NCBI GenBank assembly: GCA_947594335.1
Contig: CANQEC010000027.1
Span: 1-16,697, forward strand
From: an uncultured Lachnospiraceae bacterium
Lineage (GTDB): Bacteria > Bacillota > Clostridia > Lachnospirales > Lachnospiraceae
Reading direction: 5' to 3'
Length of the DNA stretch: 16,697 nucleotides
Shown: positions 7,462 to 12,929 of the stretch, in pieces
How the letters are laid out: each line of letters starts with the position of its first letter
Numbering within the stretch: position 1 is the first letter of the stretch
Position numbers and translations under genes: made by a program
The notes under the pieces: model-generated
Told to the model about the DNA's origin: nothing
The model's input: only the letters and a program-made list of their open reading frames with translations
Database searches by the model: none

Positions 7462-7685
7462 CCCATATATTGATAATCGGACGTTTATATTTTAATTGTT
7501 GTTTTTTGTTTTAACAATAATTTCAGAGCCAAAACACGCCGCACAAGTTTTGGCTTCTCGCAGATCAAAATTTATCTATCTGGTCAGTCATCAAGCTTGT
7601 ATTAGTATTTGATCTCTTCGCCTCATTAATTAATGCTCCAATTGTATTTATTTTAGTACATTACTTTAAATCTAAAAATATTTCC
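7462..7685. other. AT-rich gene-free spacer with two inverted repeats
   Basis: I see no gene here. It holds a 9-bp perfect inverted repeat, AGCCAAAAC / GTTTTGGCT (7527-7555, 11-base loop), and a 6-bp one, ATTGTT / AACAAT (7495-7518). Neither is followed by a clear U-tract on either strand. They lie upstream of the riboswitch promoter and could be an operator or a relic terminator. Confidence 0.5.
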
Positions 7686-7714
7686 TTGTATTTTATCTGT
7701 TATTACACTATAAT
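7686..7714 (+). promoter_or_regulatory. Promoter for the plus-strand antisense RNA
   Basis: TTGTAT (7686-7691), a 17-base spacer and a perfect TATAAT (7709-7714) on the plus strand. Predicted start is near 7720. The -35 matches only at TTG, but spacing and -10 are ideal. It points towards the bidirectional terminator at 7803-7837 and away from the riboswitch promoter. Confidence 0.7.
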
Positions 7715-7777
7715 CACGTAATAAGAGCATATTATGACTCTTAGATACATATAATTTAAATGCCGAAAGGCACAAGG

Positions 7778-7797
7778 CAATGCTTGTTCATGAGAAC
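7778..7797 (+). repeat. Direct repeat copy in antisense RNA
   Basis: CAATGCTT plus TTCATGAGAAC, separated by one base. It is the partner of 7956-7976, where the same two blocks are separated by two bases. Together these are the putative RNA-RNA recognition repeats, comparable in role to DRa/DRb of par loci. Confidence 0.8.
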
Positions 7798-7802
7798 AAA
7801 GC

Positions 7803-7850
7803 GACCCCCCCAACAGCTGGACCCTGTTGGGGGGGTCTTCTCTATTTTTT
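7803..7850 (+). terminator. Bidirectional intrinsic terminator shared by peptide mRNA and antisense RNA
   Basis: A perfect 14-bp stem, GACCCCCCCAACAG / CTGTTGGGGGGGTC, with a 7-base loop (7817-7823). On the plus strand TTCTCTATTTTTT follows. On the minus strand it is followed by GCTTTGTTCTC, which is less U-rich but could still end the peptide mRNA. Its position between two converging small transcripts is the arrangement seen in Fst/par loci. Confidence 0.92.
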
Positions 7851-7877
7851 ATACAGGCTGAGCTTCCTGTAGGTTAG

Positions 7878-7970
7878 TTACCGCTTGTTTCTTCCGTCTA
7901 ACCATTTGATGATATAGTGGACAACTACACCAGCCGCGACGGTAAATACAAAAGACAATGCTTCATTCAT
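7878..7970 (-). CDS. 30-residue membrane peptide, candidate Fst-like type I toxin
   Basis: A small gene of 30 codons plus TAA. The peptide has a short polar start (MNEAL), one hydrophobic segment (about residues 5-21, including VAAGVVVHYII) and a charged tail KWLDGRNKR. This agrees in length, topology and the W-L-x-x-R tail with Fst/Ldr-family toxins, which insert into the host membrane when their antisense RNA is lost. The Fst proline is absent. ATG at 7968-7970 has AAAGGGGG at 7-base spacing. An extended -10 promoter lies about 60 bases upstream and a strong terminator about 40 bases downstream, so it forms its own transcription unit. It is not related to the flanking metabolic genes. Toxicity is inferred from family resemblance and locus architecture. 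Confidence 0.75.
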   Translation of the reverse strand: MNEALSFVFTVAAGVVVHYIIKWLDGRNKR

Positions 7971-7976
7971 GAGAAC
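7956..7976 (+). repeat. Direct repeat copy at the peptide start codon
   Basis: CAATGCTT and TTCATGAGAAC on the plus strand. This is the complement of the peptide mRNA from codon 5 back to just before the start codon. It matches 7778-7797 apart from one substitution and one extra base. The adjoining run of C (complement of the GGGGG ribosome binding site) also has a C-run counterpart just after the other copy. Confidence 0.8.
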
Positions 7977-8029
7977 GCCCCCTTTCTGTTACCAGATTAG
8001 TCACTAGATCAGGGACGGCAACGATATTT

Positions 8030-8038
8030 ATTCTACCA
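8030..8038 (-). promoter_or_regulatory. Extended -10 promoter for the small membrane peptide
   Basis: TGG-TAGAAT on the minus strand gives a TGn extended -10 (8030-8038). No good -35 is seen at 16-18 bases upstream. Transcription would start near 8023, leaving a leader of about 50 bases before the ATG at 7970. Confidence 0.5.
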
Positions 8039-8138
8039 TAAGTTTCTATGTAACACTATATTATTTTTACCATTTGGCAAATAAGATAAACTCACGCAAA
8101 CGTGTGATGACTCGTTGCCCACGGAAACTTTTAAACGC

Positions 8139-8168
8139 TTTACAGTCAGTCCCATATAGGATTGTAAA
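8139..8168 (-). terminator. Weak hairpin after the cyclase gene
   Basis: TTTACAATC / GACTGTAAA on the minus strand form 9 pairs (one wobble), located 39-68 bases beyond the cyclase stop. The tail GCGTTTAAAAGTTT is only moderately U-rich, so termination here is uncertain. Confidence 0.35.
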
Positions 8169-8206
8169 CAGTCTTACCGGGAATCCTCTTCTGTTCTATC
8201 AAATAA

Positions 8207-8785
8207 TCATTCCGCAATCAGCACCGCCCTCACCGGCGATCCGTCGCCCCCTGCCATGCGCAGCGGCAGCGCCGACAGAAAATACTCTCCTTCCGGCACT
8301 TTTGCAAGCACCAGGCTTTCAAGAATCACAACCTCATGGCGCAGAAGGATCTGATGCACCGAGGTCTGGCTCTCCTTCGTTCCGACTGTCATCGTCTCCA
8401 CGCCAATGCACCACAGATCCGCTTCGCACATGACCTGCGCCGTCTCAGAACCGAATACCACATCTCCCTTAATCAGCAGACGTTTTGTCCCGTCAGAGAG
8501 AAATTTCTTCATCTGCTCCGGCGCCACTTCGCTCTCTGCGCTTACCACCTTGCATTTCCCGATACAGCGCTCCAGATCCATGTTCTCCGTATCGCGCCCA
8601 CCGGGACAGAAATGCAGCGGCGCATCCAGATGCGTCCCGCTGTGGCTGCCCATCACAATCCCCGATACCTGGCAGACAGACGGAGGCGTACTGTTATAGG
8701 AAGCAAAATCCGCGCGAAACGGCACCGGATCTCCCGGATAAACTTCCGCTGAAAACAGTTCTTTCGAAATATCGTATATTCTCAT
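8207..8785 (-). CDS. Cyclase-family metal-dependent hydrolase (kynurenine formamidase-like)
   Basis: Cytoplasmic enzyme of the PF04199 cyclase family, 192 residues. The defining metal-binding motif HSGTHLDAPLHF is complete at residues 48-59 (His48, His52, Asp54, His58), and the N-terminus IYDISKELF..VYPGDP is typical. Family members hydrolyse amide or lactone-like bonds with a divalent metal (formamidase, isatin hydrolase, polyketide cyclase), so the substrate cannot be named. At 192 residues it is slightly shorter than the usual 200-220, without an obvious truncation. ATG at 8783-8785 has AGGAAAGG upstream. It follows larB on the same strand across a 226-base spacer with tandem repeats, so co-transcription is possible. 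Confidence 0.85.
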   Translation of the reverse strand: MRIYDISKELFSAEVYPGDPVPFRADFASYNSTPPSVCQVSGIVMGSHSGTHLDAPLHFCPGGRDTENMDLERCIGKCKVVSAESEVAPEQMKKFLSDGTKRLLIKGDVVFGSETAQVMCEADLWCIGVETMTVGTKESQTSVHQILLRHEVVILESLVLAKVPEGEYFLSALPLRMAGGDGSPVRAVLIAE

Positions 8786-8819
8786 CGCATGTTACCTTTC
8801 CTGCCGCAGCACAATCCCG

Positions 8820-8973
8820 CAGAACATTTGATTCTCTCGCGTAATGCTCCTGTGAAATCAGAACGATATTTGATCCTCTCACGTGACGCTCCTGTAAAAT
8901 CAGAACGATGCGCGCAAAAAGTTCGATCGTGAGGGACTTAAACCTCACATAACACTCCTGTAAAACCAGAACC
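8820..8973. repeat. Three imperfect copies of a 42-bp tandem repeat between larB and the cyclase gene
   Basis: The unit begins AGAACGATATTTGATC, continues CTCTCACGTGACGC and ends TCCTGTAAAATC. The TCCTGT core starts near 8848, 8890 and 8956. Copies 1 and 2 are 42 bases apart; copy 3 carries about 24 extra bases that hold a hairpin, GTGAGG/CCTCAC (8929-8948). On the minus strand each copy contains ACAGGAG, which resembles a ribosome binding site but is not followed by a real gene. Confidence 0.75.
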
Positions 8974-9011
8974 CTTGCTGCAGGCTCAGGCTCAAAATAT
9001 CTGCTGCCTGT

Positions 9012-9803
9012 CTATTCATGCACCGACTGCCGGTTGATTTTCGCCGCCAGCACTCCGGCCCCGAATCCATTGTCGATATTCACAATGCTCACCCCGCTCG
9101 CACAGGAATTCAGCATGGACAGCAGCGCCGCAAGTCCGCCGAAATTAGCGCCATACCCGACGCTGGTCGGCACGCCGATGACCGGACAGCGGACAAGCCC
9201 GCCGATAACGCTGACAAGAGCTCCTTCCATTCCGGCGACCGCGATCACTACGTTCGCGTCGGCCAGCGCCGGCAGACGATGGAGCAGACGATGGAGTCCC
9301 GCAACTCCGACATCATAGACACGTTCCACATAATTCCCGTATGTCTCAGCCGTGACGGCTGCTTCCTCCGCAACAGGAAGATCGCTCGTTCCGGCAGCCA
9401 CAACCGCAATTTTTCCTTTTTTCTCTGTATCCTTCCGATTCACAAATCCTATATGGGGAACCGGCTCATATTCCAGGTCCAGCCCCTCATAGGAATGAAG
9501 CAGCTCCGCTTTCTCCTGCGACAGCCTTGTGATCATAATATTGGGAATATCCTTCTTCTTCATAGCCGCGGCAATCCCCGCAATCTGTTCCGCGCTTTTC
9601 CCTTCTCCATATATGACCTCCGGCATTCCCTGCCGCTGTTCCCGGTGAAGATCAATATCCGCATAGTTCCCTACCTGCATCTCCGGCTCCATCTCCAGCT
9701 TCAGACTGTCCGCCGCTTTATCCGGAGAAACCTCGCCGCTCTGCACCTGACACAGCAGCCGATAAATCTGTTCCCGCTCCAATTTTACCGCCTCCATATC
9801 CAT
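9012..9803 (-). CDS. larB: LarB, nickel-pincer cofactor precursor synthase (P2CMN carboxylase/hydrolase)
   Basis: LarB carboxylates nicotinic acid adenine dinucleotide and hydrolyses it to pyridinium-3,5-biscarboxylic acid mononucleotide, the first step to the nickel-pincer nucleotide used by lactate racemase and related LarA enzymes. The protein has 263 residues, near the family length. It shows RQGMPEVIYGEGKS (57-70), AGTSDLPVAEEAA (137-149), GMEGALVSVIGGLV (191-204) and GYGANFGGLAALLSMLNSCA (217-235), the AIR-carboxylase-like C-terminal core. The start ATG at 9803 has only a weak ribosome binding site; a second in-frame ATG two codons later is possible. LarE and LarC, which add sulfur and nickel, are not in the window. 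The nearby Nik-like importer could supply nickel, but that link is inference. Confidence 0.93.
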   Translation of the reverse strand: MDMEAVKLEREQIYRLLCQVQSGEVSPDKAADSLKLEMEPEMQVGNYADIDLHREQRQGMPEVIYGEGKSAEQIAGIAAAMKKKDIPNIMITRLSQEKAELLHSYEGLDLEYEPVPHIGFVNRKDTEKKGKIAVVAAGTSDLPVAEEAAVTAETYGNYVERVYDVGVAGLHRLLHRLPALADANVVIAVAGMEGALVSVIGGLVRCPVIGVPTSVGYGANFGGLAALLSMLNSCASGVSIVNIDNGFGAGVLAAKINRQSVHE

Positions 9804-9850
9804 GACCCGTTTATTTTTATTTTATCTGCAGTTCACACAATATCAGTTAT

Positions 9851-9994
9851 AGGGAACGACAAAACGATTTTCGTTTTGCTCGTTCCCTGCGCCGAATTTG
9901 TGCCGCTTGGGCGGCATTTTCCGCTTCAAATTCGCGCGCATCTCCACTTTGTTCCGGTCGGCGCTGAACGAATGTCCACTGGGCATTCAGCGCC
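9851..9994. repeat. Array of three strong hairpins (candidate dispersed palindromic element or structured RNA)
   Basis: Hairpin 1 (9851-9888): AGGGAACGA + CAAAACG pair with CGTTTTG + TCGTTCCCT, 16 bp with one bulge. Hairpin 2 (9889-9939): CGAATTTG/CAAATTCG, flanked by GCGC/GCGC and containing an inner TGCCGC/GCGGCA stem. Hairpin 3 (9960-9994): GGCGCTGAA/TTCAGCGCC with inner TGTCC/GGGCA. There is no coding potential. It lies 3' of the nuclease-GNAT gene and 5' of larB, so it would end or shape transcripts, but the three-part order suggests a repeated element rather than a simple terminator. Confidence 0.75.
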
Positions 9995-10014
9995 CCCGGA
10001 GGGTTTATAGCAAT

Positions 10015-11526
10015 TTATCTCACTTTCTGGAACGCCACTCTCGGCGATCCGTCCTCCACATAAATGCGGCCGCAGTATTCAAACCCGTTTTTTTTCAGCA
10101 CATGCTGCATGATCTTATTATTGTCATGCGTATCGCACCTCAGATTCCCACACTGCGCAAAGCACCACTGCATACAGAAAGAGGCGACTCCCTTTCTCCT
10201 GCCGCTGCCCGCGATCCGGTGAAGAACCCCATACGGCCTGTCATTCGGCCACGCGCCGTCCTCAATCACCGCATACGTGGGATCCTCGCGCATATCATAC
10301 ATGAAAACCGCTTCTATGACCTCGGAATCCTCACTGCTTCCATTTTCATCCGCACCTGTATCTCCACTCCTTTTTTCGACACATACATAGCTTGCTCCAT
10401 CCGCAATATCCCTCCGGATCAGTTCCTCGGAAGGATAGGAATCTTTCCACTGTGTCGGGTTGCCGGTTTCCGCCATAAAGCCGCGCGCCCGCGCGTAAAT
10501 TTTCATTACCGCATCCAGGTCATTCAGCGTCGTCTTTCTGATCCTCATACCTGCTTCTCCTGCCGTATCTGTAAACAGACCGTACTCTTTCAGCAGCTTA
10601 TCCTGGTATATCTCATCTTCCACTGATTTTTTTATATCTTCCAGACGATTATCATCCAAAAGCCGTTTGATCAGTTTATTTAAGGTTTCTCTTGCTTCTA
10701 TTCTTCCTTCCGTTATCCCTTCTGCTCTTCCTTCCGCTCTTCCTTCCACTCTTCCTTCCGCTCTTCCTTCCGCTATCCCTTTTGCCCTTCCTTCTGCTCT
10801 TCCTTCCGCCAGCCCCTCTTCTCTCGCTTCCTGCTTCGCATAATACTGTTCTTCCCACGCCTGCATATACTTAACTCCTATCTCCTCGTTCGCCTTCACC
10901 TTTTTTACACGGTTATGAATTCTCCGTATCCGGTCACTATGCGCATTTCTGGCAGCATCATCCGTCGTATTCTCAATATAATGCAGAAATTCAATCAGAT
11001 CACGGGAAACCTGGGAATCATCGGTTCCCTTCGTATTCAAAAAAATCCTGACTGCTCCGTCCTGAAGCCGACACTGAGGTATTTCTTCACACTGGGGAGA
11101 AAACGTATACCGATATTTACCATATCCAAACAGATCAAATGTCAAAATCAGGATCAGATAAGAATTATTCAGCAGATTATAATTCGGTATTCCCGGCTCC
11201 AGAAGAGAGGTATCCATCAGAGCCTGATAATATCTGCTTCTTTTTGCGATATCCGTCTTACGGATGTCCTGCATTTCTGTCCCATACACAATTTTCTCTT
11301 CATCCATTGAAAAAACATCCATGCGTATGGAACGGATAAGAGGGGATACCCGGAATTCTTTTTCTGTTTCATTATAATTGAGAAGAGGAATTTCTCTGTC
11401 AAAAATGATGCTGAGTGTTTCCTGACGCGTCAACGGATCTTCCATTACTTCGTCAAACAAAAACCGGCTGCTCAGGTTCAGGTCTTTTAAAGGTATTAAA
11501 TTCTTTGTTTTTCGGTCATCGCTCAT
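10015..11526 (-). CDS. PD-(D/E)XK nuclease-family (Rpn/PDDEXK_2-like) protein fused to a GNAT acetyltransferase
   Basis: A single 503-residue frame with two parts. Residues 1 to about 320 look like the PDDEXK_2/Rpn transposase-associated nuclease family: DLNLSSRFLFDEVMEDP, RMDVFSMDEEKIVYGTEMQ with the family E-x-Q, RSRYYQALMD, a central NNSYLILILTFDLFGYGKY, then a charged helix with EGRAEGR repeats (236-277). Residues about 327-503 form a GNAT N-acetyltransferase: MRIRKTTLNDLDAVMKIY, acetyl-CoA loop RIAGSGRRKGVASF, and a C-terminal half from NLRCDTHDNNKIMQHVLKKN to GFEYCGRIYV. Met327 (10546-10548) has its own AGGAG at 8-base spacing, so the second part may also be made separately. ATG at 11526 follows AAAGGAAG and an extended -10. 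Confidence 0.85.
   Translation of the reverse strand: MSDDRKTKNLIPLKDLNLSSRFLFDEVMEDPLTRQETLSIIFDREIPLLNYNETEKEFRVSPLIRSIRMDVFSMDEEKIVYGTEMQDIRKTDIAKRSRYYQALMDTSLLEPGIPNYNLLNNSYLILILTFDLFGYGKYRYTFSPQCEEIPQCRLQDGAVRIFLNTKGTDDSQVSRDLIEFLHYIENTTDDAARNAHSDRIRRIHNRVKKVKANEEIGVKYMQAWEEQYYAKQEAREEGLAEGRAEGRAKGIAEGRAEGRVEGRAEGRAEGITEGRIEARETLNKLIKRLLDDNRLEDIKKSVEDEIYQDKLLKEYGLFTDTAGEAGMRIRKTTLNDLDAVMKIYARARGFMAETGNPTQWKDSYPSEELIRRDIADGASYVCVEKRSGDTGADENGSSEDSEVIEAVFMYDMREDPTYAVIEDGAWPNDRPYGVLHRIAGSGRRKGVASFCMQWCFAQCGNLRCDTHDNNKIMQHVLKKNGFEYCGRIYVEDGSPRVAFQKVR
10696..10821 (-). repeat. In-frame 12-base minisatellite encoding EGRA-type units
   Basis: Tandem 12-base units encode EGRA, EGRV or GIAEGR variants (residues 236-277 of the nuclease-GNAT protein). 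Near-identical GAAGGAAGAGC-type blocks on the minus strand make it prone to slippage in multiples of four codons. Such E-G-R-A repeats are typical of this nuclease family and probably form a charged helix. Confidence 0.85.
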
Positions 11527-11546
11527 AGGCTTTTCTTCCTTTCGTA

Positions 11547-11555
11547 ATTATAGCA
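11547..11555 (-). promoter_or_regulatory. Extended -10 promoter for the nuclease-GNAT gene
   Basis: TGC-TATAAT on the minus strand (TATAAT at 11547-11552) is a perfect extended -10 about 20 bases upstream of the ATG at 11526, so the leader would be very short. No good -35 is visible. The rest of 11556-11723 is AT-rich and shows no gene. Confidence 0.65.
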
Positions 11556-11723
11556 CAATTCAAACAAACAGAACAGATGCTGTTAAAAAAATAGTGAAAA
11601 TCTCTTTAGGAATATAATCTGATATTCATAGATTAATAAAATAGATTTGAGATTATTAATAGAGATATTTTATGATAAACATACTTTATCATATTTAAAA
11701 AGAAATTTCAATATTAAAATTAT

Positions 11724-11750
11724 GCCCGCGGCGCCTTAAGGCCCGCGGGC
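11724..11750 (-). terminator. Terminator after the dapF-like gene
   Basis: GCCCGCGG + GCC / GGC + CCGCGGGC, 11 bp with one bulge and a TTAA loop. On the minus strand ATAATTTTAATATT follows. It lies 35 bases past the stop of the dapF-like gene. Confidence 0.8.
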
Positions 11751-11784
11751 TTCGCAATACAGGAAACATTTTCATCAGTGTTTT

Positions 11785-12651
11785 CTAAATTTCATCCTCG
11801 CCGGTCATTATATTGTATTTCCTGAGAAATTCATCCGACAGGATCATCCTTCCGATATTATCCGCCCGGCCTTTCATCTGAGCGTTCATATCTTCATCAA
11901 TATCGACAAGCAGTTCTCCGCCCGGCATCGACACAAAAACCTTCGGATCCGTAAGTCCCATCCGGTAGGCCGCGCCTGCCGCCGCACAGCAGCTGCTGCC
12001 GGACGCGTAGGTATATCCGGCGCCGCGCTCGTAAACCTCCGTGTTGATGTGATTTTTATCTTTGATCTGAATAAGCTGTGTATTGATCCCGTCCGGGAAC
12101 CGGCCGCAGGTCTCCAGCTCTTTTCCAATCTTGCAGACGGCCTCCATTGAGATCTCATCCATCGGGATAATGCAGTGCAGATTTCCCATCCAGACGCAGG
12201 TCCCCTCGTACTTTTTGCCATTATATTCAATCGGAATCGGCTTCCCGATCTCCTCATGGCCTTCTCCTGTCTGTCCGCAGTACAGTTTTCCCATGGAGAC
12301 CGTCATCTCGGTTGCTTCTTCATTATGATAATGAATTGCCACCTCACGGCTCACCGTCTGCAGAACAAAATCCTTCTTCATGGAATAGCCGGCGTCCTTG
12401 AGATACTTTGCAAAAATGCAAAGTCCGTTTCCGCTGATGGCAGCCTCGCTGCCGTCCGGATTGTATATCTTCACCCCGGTCTTTCCAAACATCTGCACAG
12501 GTCCGATCAGAATACCGTCGGCTCCCATACCAAAACGGCGGTCGCAGATATTCCGGATATCCTCAACGGTAAGTTCATAGGAATTTTTTGTGCTGTCATA
12601 AATCAGATAATCATTTCCAAAACTGTGGTATTTGTAAAGTGTAAGCTCCAT
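11785..12651 (-). CDS. dapF: DapF-family (diaminopimelate epimerase-like) protein with both catalytic cysteines replaced by serine
   Basis: Canonical DapF interconverts LL- and meso-diaminopimelate for lysine and peptidoglycan using two cysteines as acid/base. From ATG at 12651 (AGGGGGGT ribosome binding site; an ATG 11 codons earlier lacks one) the protein has 288 residues. Its numbering coincides with the well-studied enzymes: Asn64 in YNPDGSEA, Asn157 in GNLH, Asn190 in DGINTQ, Glu208-Arg209 in YERGAG. All of these are substrate-binding residues and all are kept. The catalytic positions are Ser73 (ISGNGLC, normally CGNG) and Ser217 (ASGSSCC, normally ACGSG). The frame is intact and well conserved, so it is probably a functional paralogue with altered chemistry or substrate rather than a decaying gene. 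Alternatives are another amino-acid racemase/epimerase or a binding protein. Confidence 0.85.
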   Translation of the reverse strand: MELTLYKYHSFGNDYLIYDSTKNSYELTVEDIRNICDRRFGMGADGILIGPVQMFGKTGVKIYNPDGSEAAISGNGLCIFAKYLKDAGYSMKKDFVLQTVSREVAIHYHNEEATEMTVSMGKLYCGQTGEGHEEIGKPIPIEYNGKKYEGTCVWMGNLHCIIPMDEISMEAVCKIGKELETCGRFPDGINTQLIQIKDKNHINTEVYERGAGYTYASGSSCCAAAGAAYRMGLTDPKVFVSMPGGELLVDIDEDMNAQMKGRADNIGRMILSDEFLRKYNIMTGEDEI

Positions 12652-12728
12652 CGTATAACCCCCCTGATATAATTTGTCCGCCACGCCGTCCGGAAGATCC
12701 GGTTCGCGCCTGGCATCATTTCTATCCT

Positions 12729-12734
12729 ATTATA
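12729..12734 (-). promoter_or_regulatory. Probable -10 box for the dapF-like gene
   Basis: TATAAT on the minus strand, 77 bases upstream of the chosen ATG. A U-rich stretch occupies the -35 region and no consensus hexamer is visible there. Confidence 0.45.
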
Positions 12735-12745
12735 CAACATAACAG

Positions 12746-12854
12746 CAAAAGAAAAAAGGAAAATTCTGCTGCGTTAATACTGAATTTTCTATATGCTGGC
12801 CTGCGCATATAGACAAACATGCAGTGCGGGAATCTTTTGACCCACACTGCATGT
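12746..12854 (-). terminator. Run of three hairpins ending in a U-tract, after the OhrR-like gene
   Basis: On the minus strand, in order: ACATGCAGTG+GGG / CCC+CACTGCATGT (12817-12854, 13 bp, one mismatch); CTATATGC / GCATATAG (12789-12812, 8 bp); and GAAAATTC / GAATTTTC (12759-12789, 8 bp). CTTTTTTCTTTT (12746-12758) follows. The first hairpin has a short U-containing tail and the last has a good U-tract, so transcription from the OhrR-like gene should stop here. Positions 12855-12929 show no gene. Confidence 0.7.
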
Positions 12855-12929
12855 CACGCAAACGCCGCGCATCGGATACAACACATCCTTCAGACGGCCC
12901 TGCAGTTTCTCCGGTTCATCCGCCGCCTG

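Larger units (their letters stand above)
7721..7850 (+). ncRNA. Candidate antitoxin RNA (RNAII-like), antisense to the small-peptide mRNA
   Basis: A transcript of about 130 bases from the promoter at 7686-7714 to the terminator. It carries a 5' stem AAGAG/CTCTT (7723-7742), a GNRA-capped hairpin TGCC-GAAA-GGCA (7761-7772), and a stem-loop TTGTTC/GAACAA around 7784-7798. Positions 7778-7797 (CAATGCTT, one base, TTCATGAGAAC) repeat the plus-strand sequence at 7956-7976, which is the reverse complement of the peptide mRNA around its start codon. The RNA can therefore pair with that start region in blocks of 8 and 11 bases, besides sharing the terminator. It has no credible reading frame. The layout matches RNAII of the Enterococcus par locus; activity is inferred. 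Confidence 0.6.

Noticed and set aside
7803..7850. The 14-bp hairpin as an ordinary terminator of the riboswitch or cyclase transcripts
   Set aside because: The riboswitch promoter fires away from it and the cyclase ends more than 350 bases upstream. The two nearest transcripts are the convergent small RNAs, which fit it better.
8694..8948. Minus-strand frame of 84 codons overlapping the cyclase start
   Set aside because: Its repetitive protein (ILQERHVRGSN / ISQEHYARESN) only reflects the 42-bp DNA repeat, and it overlaps the real cyclase gene in another frame.
8820..8973. CRISPR-like array
   Set aside because: The units are directly adjacent with no unique spacers, only about three copies exist, and no cas gene is present.
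9018..10010. Plus-strand open frame of 330 codons opposite larB
   Set aside because: larB on the minus strand is unmistakable. The opposite frame has no family features and runs through the hairpin array.
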